A DNA stretch of 64,000 nucleotides from Io17-Chloro-G2 sp965226825 (GTDB lineage: Bacteria > Chloroflexota > Dehalococcoidia > Lucifugimonadales > UBA3495). Positions 17,011 to 25,578 of this stretch are shown one piece after another. The translations under genes were made by a program, and so were the position numbers. The notes below the pieces were generated by a model that worked only from the letters and a program-made list of their open reading frames with translations, was not told the DNA's origin and made no database searches. Positions within the stretch are counted from its first letter, which is position 1, and every line of letters starts with the position of its first letter. The DNA is taken from assembly GCA_965226825.1 (NCBI GenBank), contig CBDDED010000003.1, positions 3,038,001 to 3,102,000 of the forward strand, written 5' to 3'.

Positions 17011-17053
17011 AGCGTCCCCTCGCCCATCGCAATTGGGGAGGGGACGCTTTTTT
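17011..17053 (+). terminator. Intrinsic terminator after the amidohydrolase
   Basis: An 11-bp stem AGCGTCCCCTC / GAGGGGACGCT is followed by TTTTTTG. It starts 28 bp after the stop codon at 16983. Confidence 0.9.
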
Positions 17054-17114
17054 GTTGGTTCACCCCGAAAACCGGCCAAGCATCCCAGCTTGCGCCAAGA
17101 GGTGATGTTTACTG

Positions 17115-17915
17115 ATGCGAATAGACGTTCACACCCATGTTTGGCCGGACCGGATTGCCAGTATTGCCCTGGACTCGATGACCAGGGACCTGGGATTTGA
17201 AGCGGTCGCGGCCAACACTGTGGACTCCCTCAAAGCCCATATGCGGGAGTCCGGCGTGGATAAGTCGGTGGTCCTGGGCCTGGTTGAGCGCGCCGACCAG
17301 GTCAAGCGCGCCAATGACTGGCTGATCAGCATTCAGGATGAGATGGTGGTGCCCTTCGGCGCCATCCATCCCGACTTGGACGACAAGGCGGATGAGGTGC
17401 GGCGTTTGCGTGAAGGGGGCATCAAGGGCATCAAACTTCACCCGGTGGTGAATAGTTTTTACCCGGACGACCCCAGGATGTTTCCGGTGTACGAAGAGTT
17501 GGGTGAAGATATGGTCCTGGAAATCCACTCGGGCAGGTTTCCCGGGACCGACCCGGCGGCTCCGGTGTACGCCGCGCCGGAACGAATAATGAACGTGGTC
17601 GAGCGATTTCCCCGCCTGAAGGTAATTGCCCTTCATTTGGGCGGGTTTTATATGCTGGACGAAGCGGAGCGGGAACTGTTGGGCCGGGAGAACGTGTTTA
17701 TCGACACCACCTGGCCGCCGTCGCTGAAAGAAATAGTCCCAGAAACCCTATCCGCCATCATCAGCAAGCACGGGGCCCACCGCGTATGCTTCGGCACCGA
17801 CTTCCCCCTGGCCAGCCAAGCAGTCGACGCGGAGTACATCGAAACCCTGGGATTACCCAGCGCTGCCACGGCGGGCATTCTCGGTGACAACGCCCGGGAG
17901 TTCATAGGGTTGTAG
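17115..17915 (+). CDS. Amidohydrolase family 2 enzyme, short form
   Basis: 266 residues. Seen: the metal motif IDVHTHVWPD at residues 3-12, GIKLHPVVNSFYPDD near 110-124, LEIHSGR near 136, ALHLGGF near 177, and CFGTDFPLA near 231-239, giving the metal ligands of an amidohydrolase barrel in order. Independent of the enzyme at 15784, which it resembles only in fold. Substrate unknown. It is preceded by a terminator and so has its own transcript. Confidence 0.86.
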   Translation: MRIDVHTHVWPDRIASIALDSMTRDLGFEAVAANTVDSLKAHMRESGVDKSVVLGLVERADQVKRANDWLISIQDEMVVPFGAIHPDLDDKADEVRRLREGGIKGIKLHPVVNSFYPDDPRMFPVYEELGEDMVLEIHSGRFPGTDPAAPVYAAPERIMNVVERFPRLKVIALHLGGFYMLDEAERELLGRENVFIDTTWPPSLKEIVPETLSAIISKHGAHRVCFGTDFPLASQAVDAEYIETLGLPSAATAGILGDNAREFIGL

Positions 17916-17948
17916 GTGAGACGCCTGGATCTGTTTCCAAGCCTGCAA

Positions 17949-17971
17949 GGCCCAACAACTAAGGTTGGGCC
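17949..17971 (+). terminator. Short hairpin after the amidohydrolase
   Basis: GGCCCAAC / GTTGGGCC, perfect 8-bp stem with a 7-nt loop, 33 bp after the stop at 17915. It has no T-run. Confidence 0.5.
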
Positions 17972-18072
17972 AAGCGGACCCGTGTATCTCGGTTAAACCG
18001 ATTTGCAGCGACTGGCCTCGTAGGGTCTTGCGGGCGGGGACTACGTTGTCCGGGCCGGCGGTATGACCTGCC

Positions 18073-18474
18073 CTACGCTTTAACCATTGAGCTGGCTTCG
18101 GTCAGGTGCATGCCGAGGCCGGCGGTGAATTTGGAATCGAAGTAGATCAGGCGGTAGCCCATGAAGTTGACGTTGGGCTCCTCGCTGTTGAACTGGTAGC
18201 CTTTGGCTTTGAATTCAGCCACTGCCTCGTCCAGTTTGTCCACCACGTAACCCACGTGGTGGTAGACGTGGCCGTCGCCGTTGGTCAGCAGGGCCCGGTC
18301 GTTTGGCTGGATCAACTCCACCTCTACGTCTCCGGCCTGGATGAATGCTATTTCACCCAGTCTTCCGGCGGCGCCGCGGCCTGACTGCTTGGCGCCGAAA
18401 GTCTTTACGTAGAGATTGACCGCGTCGTCCAAGCTCGGGACCAGATACCCAACGTGGTGTACTTTCAGAAGCAT
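18073..18474 (-). CDS. VOC family protein, methylmalonyl-CoA-epimerase-like
   Basis: 133 residues, a two-module VOC fold. Seen: VHHVGYLVPSLDDAVNLYVKTFG at residues 5-27, VELIQP near 52, YHHVGYVVDKLDEAVAEF near 68, and IYFDSKFTAGLGMHLTE near the end. His and Glu positions match the metal-binding pattern of epimerase and glyoxalase folds. The ATG at 18474 is preferred; AGAGAGAG precedes it. Stand-alone gene, convergent with the amidohydrolase. Substrate unknown. Confidence 0.82.
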   Translation of the reverse strand: MLLKVHHVGYLVPSLDDAVNLYVKTFGAKQSGRGAAGRLGEIAFIQAGDVEVELIQPNDRALLTNGDGHVYHHVGYVVDKLDEAVAEFKAKGYQFNSEEPNVNFMGYRLIYFDSKFTAGLGMHLTEASSMVKA

Positions 18475-18873
18475 GCTACTCTCTCTTTCCGGCGCCCGGA
18501 CTGTATTCAGCGCGGTCCGCCAGCTTGGACCTGATTGGCTGATTGGAATGGGGAAGTCTCTGGCAACATCATAACCACCGTGTTGCCGCGGAGCAAGGCG
18601 GCAGTGTGTCGTGGCACCGGACGGGCAAGGCGCCAATGCCGAGTGGTGGTCTCCGGTCAGCGGACGCAATACTCTGGGGTCGGCACCGCGGGTGATCATT
18701 CCTTCAGATGTGCCGTTGGGCTCTGCCTTGGGCTAAGGGGTTGGACGCAAAACTCAATACAACCCGGGGCCAACTGACCTGCCTGAAGATCGATGAGAGT
18801 TGGCTCGATGAGGGTTGCCTGTGGAGCCTTCGGGTGATATCCCTATCTGAACGATTGAAGCGGGGAGACTGGA
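18475..18873. other. Gap of about 400 bp with no recognised feature
   Basis: Between divergent genes. I see no repeat family core, no tRNA and no protein-like reading frame. It probably holds the two promoters, but no hexamer pair stands out. Confidence 0.5.
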
Positions 18874-19497
18874 ATGCCGTTGGAACGGATAATCTTGATT
18901 CGCCATGCCGCCACCAAGTTCAACGTTGGAGGCATGATTCAAGGCCAGTTGGACTCGGTGCTGCAACCCGGCTACGGACCGCTGGTGGACCGGCTGGCCG
19001 ACCGGTTGGCCGCCCGATTGGCCGCGTCGGGGGGGCCGCTGAGCGTCCTGCTAGCCTCGGACCTGACCCGCACGAACCTTACCGCCAACCGGTTGGCGCA
19101 GCGGCTCAGGCGGCGATTCGGCTACCGCTTCGATTACATTGCCACTCTGGCCTTGAGGGAAAGAGGCCAGGGCGACCTGGAAGGGAAATCCTTTCAGGAG
19201 GCCTTTCCGCACCTTCCTCCCACCGGCGTCTACGCCCATTTGTTTCAGGCCGCCGACGTGCCCGGAGGTGAAAGCCTCGAAGACGTCCAAGAGAGGTTAA
19301 CCCAGTTGGTTGAGGACCACCTGGACCGGTACAAGGGCACGGCGATAGTTGTGGGTCACTTGTTGGCGGGCATGAACTATCTCAGGAACCTGTTGGTGCA
19401 CGGCAACTTGACCGGTGACGGGTATCGAGAGTTCAAAAACCTGAAGGAAGCCAGGCTGGAATTGCGAGGGCGGCGGTACGTCGAGATGGAGCCGTGA
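18874..19497 (+). CDS. Histidine phosphatase superfamily protein
   Basis: 207 residues. Seen: the catalytic LIRHAATKFN near residues 8-17, whose His takes the phosphate (the third position of the RHG motif is Ala), SDLTRTNLTANRLAQ near 61-75, with the second Arg, a Glu in LRERGQGDLEG near 91-101, and VVGHLLAG near 158-165, with the second His. Family includes cofactor-dependent phosphoglycerate mutase, CobC and broad phosphatases; the length and motif spacing favour a phosphatase. Substrate unknown. Confidence 0.85.
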   Translation: MPLERIILIRHAATKFNVGGMIQGQLDSVLQPGYGPLVDRLADRLAARLAASGGPLSVLLASDLTRTNLTANRLAQRLRRRFGYRFDYIATLALRERGQGDLEGKSFQEAFPHLPPTGVYAHLFQAADVPGGESLEDVQERLTQLVEDHLDRYKGTAIVVGHLLAGMNYLRNLLVHGNLTGDGYREFKNLKEARLELRGRRYVEMEP

Positions 19498-19606
19498 CGC
19501 CGCTTGCCTCTCTTTACGGGCATGGCTAAAATGGGCCGAATTCACTGGTATTTCTATCCCCTACCTTCCACCACCCATTCTCGAACGCTTTTTAAGGAGA
19601 CCGACA

Positions 19607-20026
19607 ATGTACGACAAGCCAATGTTGAGCCTGGACCAGACCCAAAAAGCCATGTCGGCGATGTTGGACCATGCTACCCGTGAGCCTGACCGGCCGGTGA
19701 CCATCGCCATTGTGGACGACACCGGCCAACTGCTCAGTTACGCCCGCATGGACCGGTGCCGCCCGACACCCCAGCGCATGGCGATCCGGAAAGCCTATAC
19801 CTGCGCCCTGTCGGGTCAGAACTCCAACGACTATGCCGAAAGGCTGAAAGGCCAGGGCCGCACGGTGGCCGAAATGGGAGACCCCATGCTTGCCGCGGTG
19901 CAGGGCGGTGTGGTGGTGGTCCATACCGAAACCGGCGCAATAATGGGCGGTATCGGAGTCAGCGGCCTGGCTGCCCAGGAAGATGAAGACATTGCGAAGA
20001 TGGGCCTTCAGGCATTGGGGCTCTAG
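19607..20026 (+). CDS. GlcG/HbpS-like heme-binding-domain protein
   Basis: 139 residues. Seen: ITIVDDTG-type strand (IAIVDDTGQLLSYARMD near 34-50), RKAYTCALSG near 62, and a glycine-rich C-terminal block VIMGGIGVSG near 120. This is the GlcG/HbpS fold, often found beside short-chain oxidoreductase or catabolic genes. No signal peptide, so cytoplasmic. Heme binding is a family property, not shown here. Confidence 0.85.
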   Translation: MYDKPMLSLDQTQKAMSAMLDHATREPDRPVTIAIVDDTGQLLSYARMDRCRPTPQRMAIRKAYTCALSGQNSNDYAERLKGQGRTVAEMGDPMLAAVQGGVVVVHTETGAIMGGIGVSGLAAQEDEDIAKMGLQALGL

Positions 20027-20128
20027 CAGCGCGGACCTCGGACTCCAGGCGGCCCCGAATAGTCTCAACCGAGGCTTGATCCAGCCCAACATCCGGCCGG
20101 CACGTTAACGGACCTGTGAGGAGAGATC

Positions 20129-21001
20129 ATGTCCAACCCCCGCGCCGAATACTCGCCGATATTCAGCCGAAAACCCCTGCGTCTGCCCGGTGATTCCCGG
20201 GTGGCACTGTGGGTCATCATCAACCTGGAGGAGTGGGACATCAATGAGGCGATGGCGAGGACGGTGCTGCCTGCTCCCCAGGGAAGGGAGGTCATCCCCG
20301 ACATTCCCAACTTCGGCTGGTTTGACTACGGACTCCGGGTGGGATTCTGGCGGTTAAAACGAGTCCTAGACCGTCGGGGAATAAAGGCAACGATAAGCCT
20401 GAACGCCTCGGTCTGCCTCACGTATCCCCAGATTGTCCAAGCTTGCCTCGATTCGGGCTGGGAGTTGATGGGCCACGGTTTCATCCAGAGAGTCATCAAC
20501 GCCGAGCCCGATGAGCGCGAGGTTGTCCAACGTTCCATCCGCACCATTCGGGAGTTCAGCGGGCAAGCGCCGAGGGGCTGGATGGGGCCGGGGCTGGCCG
20601 AGACCTTTGACACGCCGGACATCCTGGCCGAGGAGGGCATCGAATACGTTTGCGACTGGTGCAACGATGACGAGCCCTACGAGATGAAGGTCAAGGCGGG
20701 CCGGTTGGTGGCGATGCCGTACACCGTGGAGCTAAACGACATCCCCATTTACGCGGTGCAGCACCACCGGTCGCCGGAAATTTTCGAGCGCGCCAGAGAC
20801 CAGTTCGATACGCTCTACGAGGAGGGCGCTGAAAGCTCACGGGTGATGGCAATCTCCACCCACCCGTACATCACGGGGGCGGCGCACCGCATCAAGTATT
20901 TCGACATGATCTTCGACTACATCAGCCGGTTCCAAGGCGTAGAGTTCATGACCGGCAGCGCAATTCTGGACTGGTACAACTCCCAGGTAGGCGCAGGCTA
21001 G
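20129..21001 (+). CDS. Polysaccharide-deacetylase-fold (NodB-like) hydrolase
   Basis: 290 residues. Seen: an opening VALWVIINLEEWD near 25-37, TISLNASVCLTYPQI near 88-102, GWELMGHGFIQ near 110-120, PRGWMGPGLAETFDTPDIL near 148, and YVCDWCNDDEP near 174. Most similar by pattern to the cytoplasmic PuuE-type allantoinase branch; no signal peptide. GAGGAG lies 7-12 bases before the ATG. Its substrate could be allantoin, an imide or another amide, not necessarily a sugar. Confidence 0.8.
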   Translation: MSNPRAEYSPIFSRKPLRLPGDSRVALWVIINLEEWDINEAMARTVLPAPQGREVIPDIPNFGWFDYGLRVGFWRLKRVLDRRGIKATISLNASVCLTYPQIVQACLDSGWELMGHGFIQRVINAEPDEREVVQRSIRTIREFSGQAPRGWMGPGLAETFDTPDILAEEGIEYVCDWCNDDEPYEMKVKAGRLVAMPYTVELNDIPIYAVQHHRSPEIFERARDQFDTLYEEGAESSRVMAISTHPYITGAAHRIKYFDMIFDYISRFQGVEFMTGSAILDWYNSQVGAG

Positions 21002-21442
21002 ACGCTTGCCTCATCCTAAAATTGGGATTGTGCGGGGGTTTTACCCACGAGTTGAGCTCTGTGCAAAATTGGATTTCCATGCTGGGTGAATTTGGCACAC
21101 TTCCCGGTTCCGTGCCGTTTTGCATCGGAAAAGGCAAGAGCGTGCCTGGGGCATAGGTGTATGGGTATTTGGCAATCGCGTCAGATTCCGGAAGGGAGGC
21201 TTAAGACCCGAATGCCGGGACTCGTGGCGACTGGGGGTGGTTCGGGCCCAGTTTGCCCTGGTTCCAGGCCGTGACACTGGGTCCTCCTGGAGTACAGCAT
21301 GGGTAGTGTTGGCGTGTTCCTCGGCTCACGCCCGAATCTGCGCTAGGCCAGTGGCTAGGAAACAGTCTTGCCCGCCGTCTCTGTCCCGGGATGCTTGGGG
21401 CTTGGCCAGTTGCCAGCAGAGAATGTCTGTGGTCTTCAACGG
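21002..21442. other. Gap of about 440 bp with no recognised feature
   Basis: Between the deacetylase and the 3' end of the lower-GC cassette. Reading frames across it have non-protein-like composition. It may hold the left border of the cassette, but I see no direct repeat or attachment site. Confidence 0.45.
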
Positions 21443-22345
21443 TTAGGAACGTCGGCGGTTTCGTAGGGAATCCAACAATTCCCGAACGGATCGGGTTTTT
21501 TCAGATATGCGCCGAATTTTAACTATAGGCCTGGGGACATCGTAATCTATTGTGAGTCTATCGCCTTTTAGTAGCCTCATGCCTATCACCGGCGGGTTGT
21601 CGTTTGGGAGATGTACACACTTAACTTGGCGTTTTTTGCCTTGCCAGATGATTTCCGCGTCTCCTTGATTTCGCTCCACTGTCCCGTCCATCGTGTCTAC
21701 CCGGCATTTGCCTGATGCAGTTAGTCCGAGCTTCTCCACCATTTGGGTGGGTAAACCCAGTTCTGTGTTATCCCCTGTGTCGATGTTGGCCCATATGGCG
21801 TTGAACCTGCCCCCGTTGTTCCTTACCATTAGCGTGGCCCAGGCGAGATCCTCGAAGAACCATTCCTTGTAGTCTTGAATATCGCTTCCGAAAGGCTCTT
21901 CGAGCTTGGTTCTGCGGGAATACCATGAGGTGATGCTGCTTGAAGAACGTCGGGGCATGCTTTCAACGGTGACGGCTCCACGTTCCACTACGTCCACCGT
22001 GAGTCGCCGCCATTTTAGCAGTTTTGTTCCTAACATTCCGTTTAGCGGATGTTGACTGACCATTCGAATCCCGGCTTCCCGTTCTCGTCCTGCTAATTCT
22101 ATTTCCCCCGTGTAGGGTGCCCTGGGCTTCCAATTGTTGTCGCTCTCCAAAACCTTCCCGGGAGTTAGCCATTGATGATCGGGCCGGGTTTCCAGGTTGT
22201 AACTGTCCGAAATAGAGGCATCGAGGGCGATTTCATCCTCGATGCCTCTATCAAGCAGCAAGCTGAGTTCCTGCCACTCGCCGTCTTTCTTGCTGATCTT
22301 GAGGGGTATGATCGGTAGGAGTTCCTCATTCACGATGCCATTCAT
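21443..22345 (-). CDS. Protein with two retropepsin-like (clan AA aspartic protease) domains
   Basis: 300 residues. The C-terminal half carries FNAIWANIDTGDNTELGLP near 186-204, a DTG motif in the setting of an aspartic-protease flap-less domain, followed by PPVIGMRLLKGDRLTIDYD near 252. The N-terminal half repeats the layout with LSLLLDRGIEDEIALD near 27-42 and LNGMLGTKLLKWRRLTVDVV near 100-119. So the protein is probably an internal duplication in which only the second copy keeps the DTG. No signal peptide. Its ATG overlaps the stop of the zinc-ribbon gene. GC content is visibly lower than that of the neighbours. Substrate unknown; bacterial single-domain AA proteases work as homodimers, so the pair may be a single-chain pseudo-dimer. 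Confidence 0.7.
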   Translation of the reverse strand: MNGIVNEELLPIIPLKISKKDGEWQELSLLLDRGIEDEIALDASISDSYNLETRPDHQWLTPGKVLESDNNWKPRAPYTGEIELAGREREAGIRMVSQHPLNGMLGTKLLKWRRLTVDVVERGAVTVESMPRRSSSSITSWYSRRTKLEEPFGSDIQDYKEWFFEDLAWATLMVRNNGGRFNAIWANIDTGDNTELGLPTQMVEKLGLTASGKCRVDTMDGTVERNQGDAEIIWQGKKRQVKCVHLPNDNPPVIGMRLLKGDRLTIDYDVPRPIVKIRRISEKTRSVRELLDSLRNRRRS

Positions 22346-22572
22346 CAGGGTGACCTCATGGCGGCGTTGAAGCCGGGGATATTGTCCTCTGTGGCTCGAG
22401 CCCGGGCCGCAATGGCCCCGAGGGTGCTGAGCAGGGTGGTCTCGTTGAATCCGGCGGTTCCAGCGGACAGTTGGGTCAACTCCTGGATGCTCGTGGCGTG
22501 CAGGTCACGGCACTGGCTGTTCTGGTTGCGCAAGAAGCCTGTGTTCTGTCCGCAGTACCGGCAAGTGCGCAT
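22345..22572 (-). CDS. Small zinc-ribbon protein
   Basis: 75 residues from ATG 22572 (a GTG at 22590 adds six). The first 20 residues hold CRYCGQNTGF and a downstream C-x4-H (CRDLH), which may form a treble-clef or zinc ribbon. The rest is helical (SIQELTQLS, TTLLSTLGAIAARARATEDN). I recall larger bacterial proteins with a similar CRYCG...GF...C...H N-terminus, but cannot name the family. The stop overlaps the ATG of the retropepsin gene by one base, so the two are coupled; the HNH gene ends 48 bp upstream. Confidence 0.6.
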   Translation of the reverse strand: MRTCRYCGQNTGFLRNQNSQCRDLHATSIQELTQLSAGTAGFNETTLLSTLGAIAARARATEDNIPGFNAAMRSP

Positions 22573-22620
22573 GGGGCACTCTTGTCTCACGATACGGTCG
22601 CCGTGGGGTCAACAGAGGTT

Positions 22621-23340
22621 TCAGTTGTCAGTTAACTGGAGACCCCGTGGGGACTCCTCTTTGACACAGTTGACCCTGTGTTTACACGGTTCCCCCTTGT
22701 ACGCGAATGGTGTTATGTCTGAAGCTGTGGGAGGTTTCCCCCCTTTGTTGTCATTGCAGGACCAGTGTGTCAATCTGAGATTCATGAGTGTTGACTCGCC
22801 TCCAAATGTCCGCGGGAGGATATGGTCCTCGGTGAGGTCATCTAGCGAGTCCACCTCTTGGTCACAAATGTCACAAACCAATCCTTGCTTGAATGCGAGG
22901 AGAACCTTCCGGGTGTGTTTGCTTCCCGTTTTTCCGTTGTTCGTGTTGATAATGTGCTCCGCGATCTCAAAGGTGAGATCGTTATCCCCCACGGCACCTT
23001 GGTGCCGTCTCTTAAGTCGTTCTGCGAATTCCAGAAGGTTCTTATAGGCGGTTCCTTCGCACAGTTCTTCCTCCTTGGATAGGAGATAGTCCACTATCGG
23101 TCGAAGATTGTTGGCTATTGTTTCTGCCGATGCCACGACAGATTTCCTGTCATCCGGATCCGTACTTTCGGCGAGTTCTTCAATGGACCTTTGGTCGTGG
23201 GGTGTGTTCAGCTGCAATATCCTCTGCGTTGAGCCGCACCGGTCGCATGTGCGAACCGAATGGGTGCTGGAGCCCATTTGGGGATATAGACGGGGAATTC
23301 CCCAAATGTGTTCGAGTATGATGATGTGCTTAGGTGTCAT
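22621..23340 (-). CDS. HNH endonuclease-domain protein
   Basis: 239 residues from ATG 23340 (a TTG at 23388 is possible). Seen: an N-terminal CDRC pair near 34-37, a central helical region near 60-140, then an HNH core near 156-200: CDICDQEV, EDHILPRTFGGES and NLRLTHWSCNDNKG, with the metal-binding DH and the N-x-H block, and Cys pairs that bind structural zinc. A last Cys/His cluster lies near the C-terminus (CKHRVNCV). It looks like a stand-alone DNA nuclease with a helical sensor region. First gene of the three-gene cassette. Confidence 0.85.
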   Translation of the reverse strand: MTPKHIIILEHIWGIPRLYPQMGSSTHSVRTCDRCGSTQRILQLNTPHDQRSIEELAESTDPDDRKSVVASAETIANNLRPIVDYLLSKEEELCEGTAYKNLLEFAERLKRRHQGAVGDNDLTFEIAEHIINTNNGKTGSKHTRKVLLAFKQGLVCDICDQEVDSLDDLTEDHILPRTFGGESTLMNLRLTHWSCNDNKGGKPPTASDITPFAYKGEPCKHRVNCVKEESPRGLQLTDN

Positions 23341-23614
23341 TGCTTCTCGCGTTGGATGAAATTCTATGAGCGCGGAGGCTTTGCACAAATAATTTTTTTG
23401 GTCCTATTTCTTGTTCAGAGTTGCTTAAAAGTCGGCGCCTGTCGGATTCTGCCAAAGGGGGACTGTAGGCCAAGAATCGCTGGTGCAAGGGGTCGAGGTT
23501 GTGTTGGCTCGGTAGCCGGGCCTTTTCATGTTCGAGAGAAGCCCCCTATCTCTGGGATGGGTAGAATCAAACGGCCCTTTCCTCATGGTTGCTCCATCCC
23601 GGCTATGAATACCC

Positions 23615-23875
23615 TCACCAGCAGATCCACAGAAGGCACCTTTTGTTCCCGGGCCTTGCAGCCGTCAGGTCGCCGTTTTCTTCCTTGATCACCAGCAGCC
23701 GTGTGTCCGACCCGTCCGGAGCTATGACGGCGAGGTAAACGCTAGGGGCACCATTGGGAGTTTCGTAGGCCACCGCTATTTCGGAGCCGTCCGGGCTCCA
23801 AGATGCGTAGGAAACCAATTCTCCACCGCGATATCCGTCCCGCCGCCCTGTTCCCGGCGACGGCGGCGGACCCAA
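23615..23875 (-). pseudogene. Fragment of a TolB/WD40-like beta-propeller gene
   Basis: The minus strand reads LVSYASWSPDGSEIAVAYE, then SVYLAVIAPDGSDTRLLVIKEENGDL, one and a half blades of a TolB-type propeller with the SWSPDG signature. There is no start region, no further blade and the frame ends in non-protein-like sequence. It is a remnant of a larger gene, and could mark the site where the neighbouring cassette was inserted. Confidence 0.6.
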
Positions 23876-23896
23876 GCTTCAGCCACCCACTCTGAA

Positions 23897-23922
23897 AGCA
23901 GGCTTTATGGCCTGCTATTTTT
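23897..23922 (+). terminator. Small terminator-like hairpin
   Basis: AGCAGGC / GCCTGCT, 7-bp stem, followed by ATTTTTC on the plus strand. No plus-strand gene lies upstream, so it may be a remnant, or act weakly on the minus-strand peptidase transcript that ends 160 bp away. Confidence 0.4.
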
Positions 23923-24085
23923 CATTGTGGGAAAAACTCAGCTCGGGGTACAGCGAACACCTCCGGGTTTTTCCCGAACCTCACGCCGGCGGGCAAAATG
24001 ATGACACATCCCCCTAAGAATAGCGTTGGTTCGCGGCCCATGCCGGGTTGTAGGTGGGTTTACGCGAGGAACCCGATCCGCCGGT

Positions 24086-25216
24086 CTATGTGGTGGTGCC
24101 GTGGGCCGTCCTGGTCAGGCGGTCCTGGAACTCCGTCGGGACCGCCCCTATCCGCTGGCGGAACCGGGTGGTCCCCCTTTGGCTTACCTGGCGCGCCGCC
24201 TCTATCATAAGCTCGACACCACCCAGGAAGTCGTCCCGGTGGATGAACTCTGCTTCTACCCGCCCGTCGACAGCGCCGTTATGATAGTTTCCCAGGGGGA
24301 AGGCGATGCCGGTGGTCCGGTAGCCGTGGACTGCGAAAGCGCTGGCTTCACACACTCCGCCGCTCATGAGCTGCCGTTGGGCCTTGAACCCCTGCCCGTT
24401 GGTTCGGTCAGGGGCCTGCAGCGTTTCGCGGGCTTTGACCAAGCAGCTTTCGGCCTCGTTGTTGAAGGTGGACCCGGCGTCGCCCACCCGGATTACTGGT
24501 CCCAGCCCCTGCTCCGCTCCCGGCAGAGTCCGGCTGGATTCGGCGGAAACCACCAGGGTTTCCGGAGGAAGCGTCCCGCCCTGGGCCATCAACCGGGCGC
24601 CCACCAAGCCCACTTCCTCGGCCCGGGTAAAAACGCCGTAGACGTCACCGGAGGGGTGCCCATCCTGGCTCAAGACGACTAACGCTGCCAGGATACTGGC
24701 GCATCCGGCCAGGTCATCCGCCGCCCGCATCCGAATATAGTCGCCGTCCAACTCAAAGTCGGGCAGATCGAAAACCACTGGCCTGGGGAGGTCCAGGGTT
24801 TGCGGGTGTTCCAGACGGATTAAAGCCCGGGGACCGGCTTCGTCACCGAATTTGCCCGCTACTGTACCGGTTAGCCGTTCGCTGTTGGGCAGCAGCAACT
24901 GGACCGGCACACCTTCTGCAAAAGCCCCTTCAGGGATACCGCCCAGGGCATCGGCTATCAGGAAATCGCCCTGGTAATCCACCGCCTCGAAGCCAGGATG
25001 GTCCATGTGGGCCACCAGCGCCAGGGGAGCTTCCCCGGGGTCTTGGCCCGGAAGCCGGCAGATGATGTTCCCGAAGGTGTCGGAGTCAGCGGCCAGCCCG
25101 GCCTCGGCCAAAATTGATTTTATGGCGGATGCCACGGGGGCCTCGTGGAAAGCCACCGCAGGGTTGCGACCCAACGTCGAAAGAATATTCAAGGCGGATT
25201 CAGCGGAGACAGGCAT
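24086..25216 (-). CDS. M20/M42-family metallopeptidase (aminopeptidase-like)
   Basis: 376 residues with the di-zinc peptidase layout. Seen: LALVAHMDHPGFE near 64-76 with His and Asp ligands, ADDLAGCAS near 165-173 with the bridging Asp, TRAEEVGLVGA near 193-203 with catalytic Glu and ligand Glu, VSAESS near 219-224, and GIAFPLGNYHNG near 308-319 with a late His. This matches the M42/FrvX-like glutamyl-aminopeptidase group better than M20. No signal peptide, cytoplasmic. Likely intracellular peptide breakdown. Confidence 0.85.
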   Translation of the reverse strand: MPVSAESALNILSTLGRNPAVAFHEAPVASAIKSILAEAGLAADSDTFGNIICRLPGQDPGEAPLALVAHMDHPGFEAVDYQGDFLIADALGGIPEGAFAEGVPVQLLLPNSERLTGTVAGKFGDEAGPRALIRLEHPQTLDLPRPVVFDLPDFELDGDYIRMRAADDLAGCASILAALVVLSQDGHPSGDVYGVFTRAEEVGLVGARLMAQGGTLPPETLVVSAESSRTLPGAEQGLGPVIRVGDAGSTFNNEAESCLVKARETLQAPDRTNGQGFKAQRQLMSGGVCEASAFAVHGYRTTGIAFPLGNYHNGAVDGRVEAEFIHRDDFLGGVELMIEAARQVSQRGTTRFRQRIGAVPTEFQDRLTRTAHGTTT

Positions 25217-25578
25217 TTGTTCCTCTGGTGATAGCGGAATTTGGGTGTCCGGTTCGGTTGGCGTTCCTCATCGGTATGGTGGGCTGGCCCGCGTCGGGAC
25301 GCAAACGGATTTTCCTGGAGTGCTCGGCCGGATTATATCAGCCTGACTTACCGGTTTTGATGGTGAATGTTGACACGGCCAGCCGGAGGCCGCTTCGGCC
25401 CCGTGACCGGGGGATGGACCCTTCTGTCGAAATGCGCCTTGTGAAATGCAGCTTGCGGTTACAGGCGCCATGCGGTGATATACTTCTGCCAACGCAAGCA
25501 AGCCCGGCGGGGCCGCCCTTTAGATTCGGGTCAGCTGGGGCCGGGTTGATTTTCGCAAGTCGAACGAGGAGGCCAGGA
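25217..25578. other. Divergent gap of about 360 bp
   Basis: Between the minus-strand peptidase and the plus-strand dehydrogenase. The plus-strand frame of the dehydrogenase stays open through it but with non-conserved composition, so I exclude it from the gene. A TATACT at about 25486 could be a -10 box, without a clear -35. Confidence 0.4.

Noticed and set aside
21120..21446. Plus-strand frame of 108 codons left of the cassette
   Set aside because: No recognisable motif, no Shine-Dalgarno, Cys/Ser-rich non-protein composition.
24026..24682. Plus-strand frame of 218 codons opposite the M42 peptidase
   Set aside because: It is the antisense shadow of a gene with clear metal-binding motifs.
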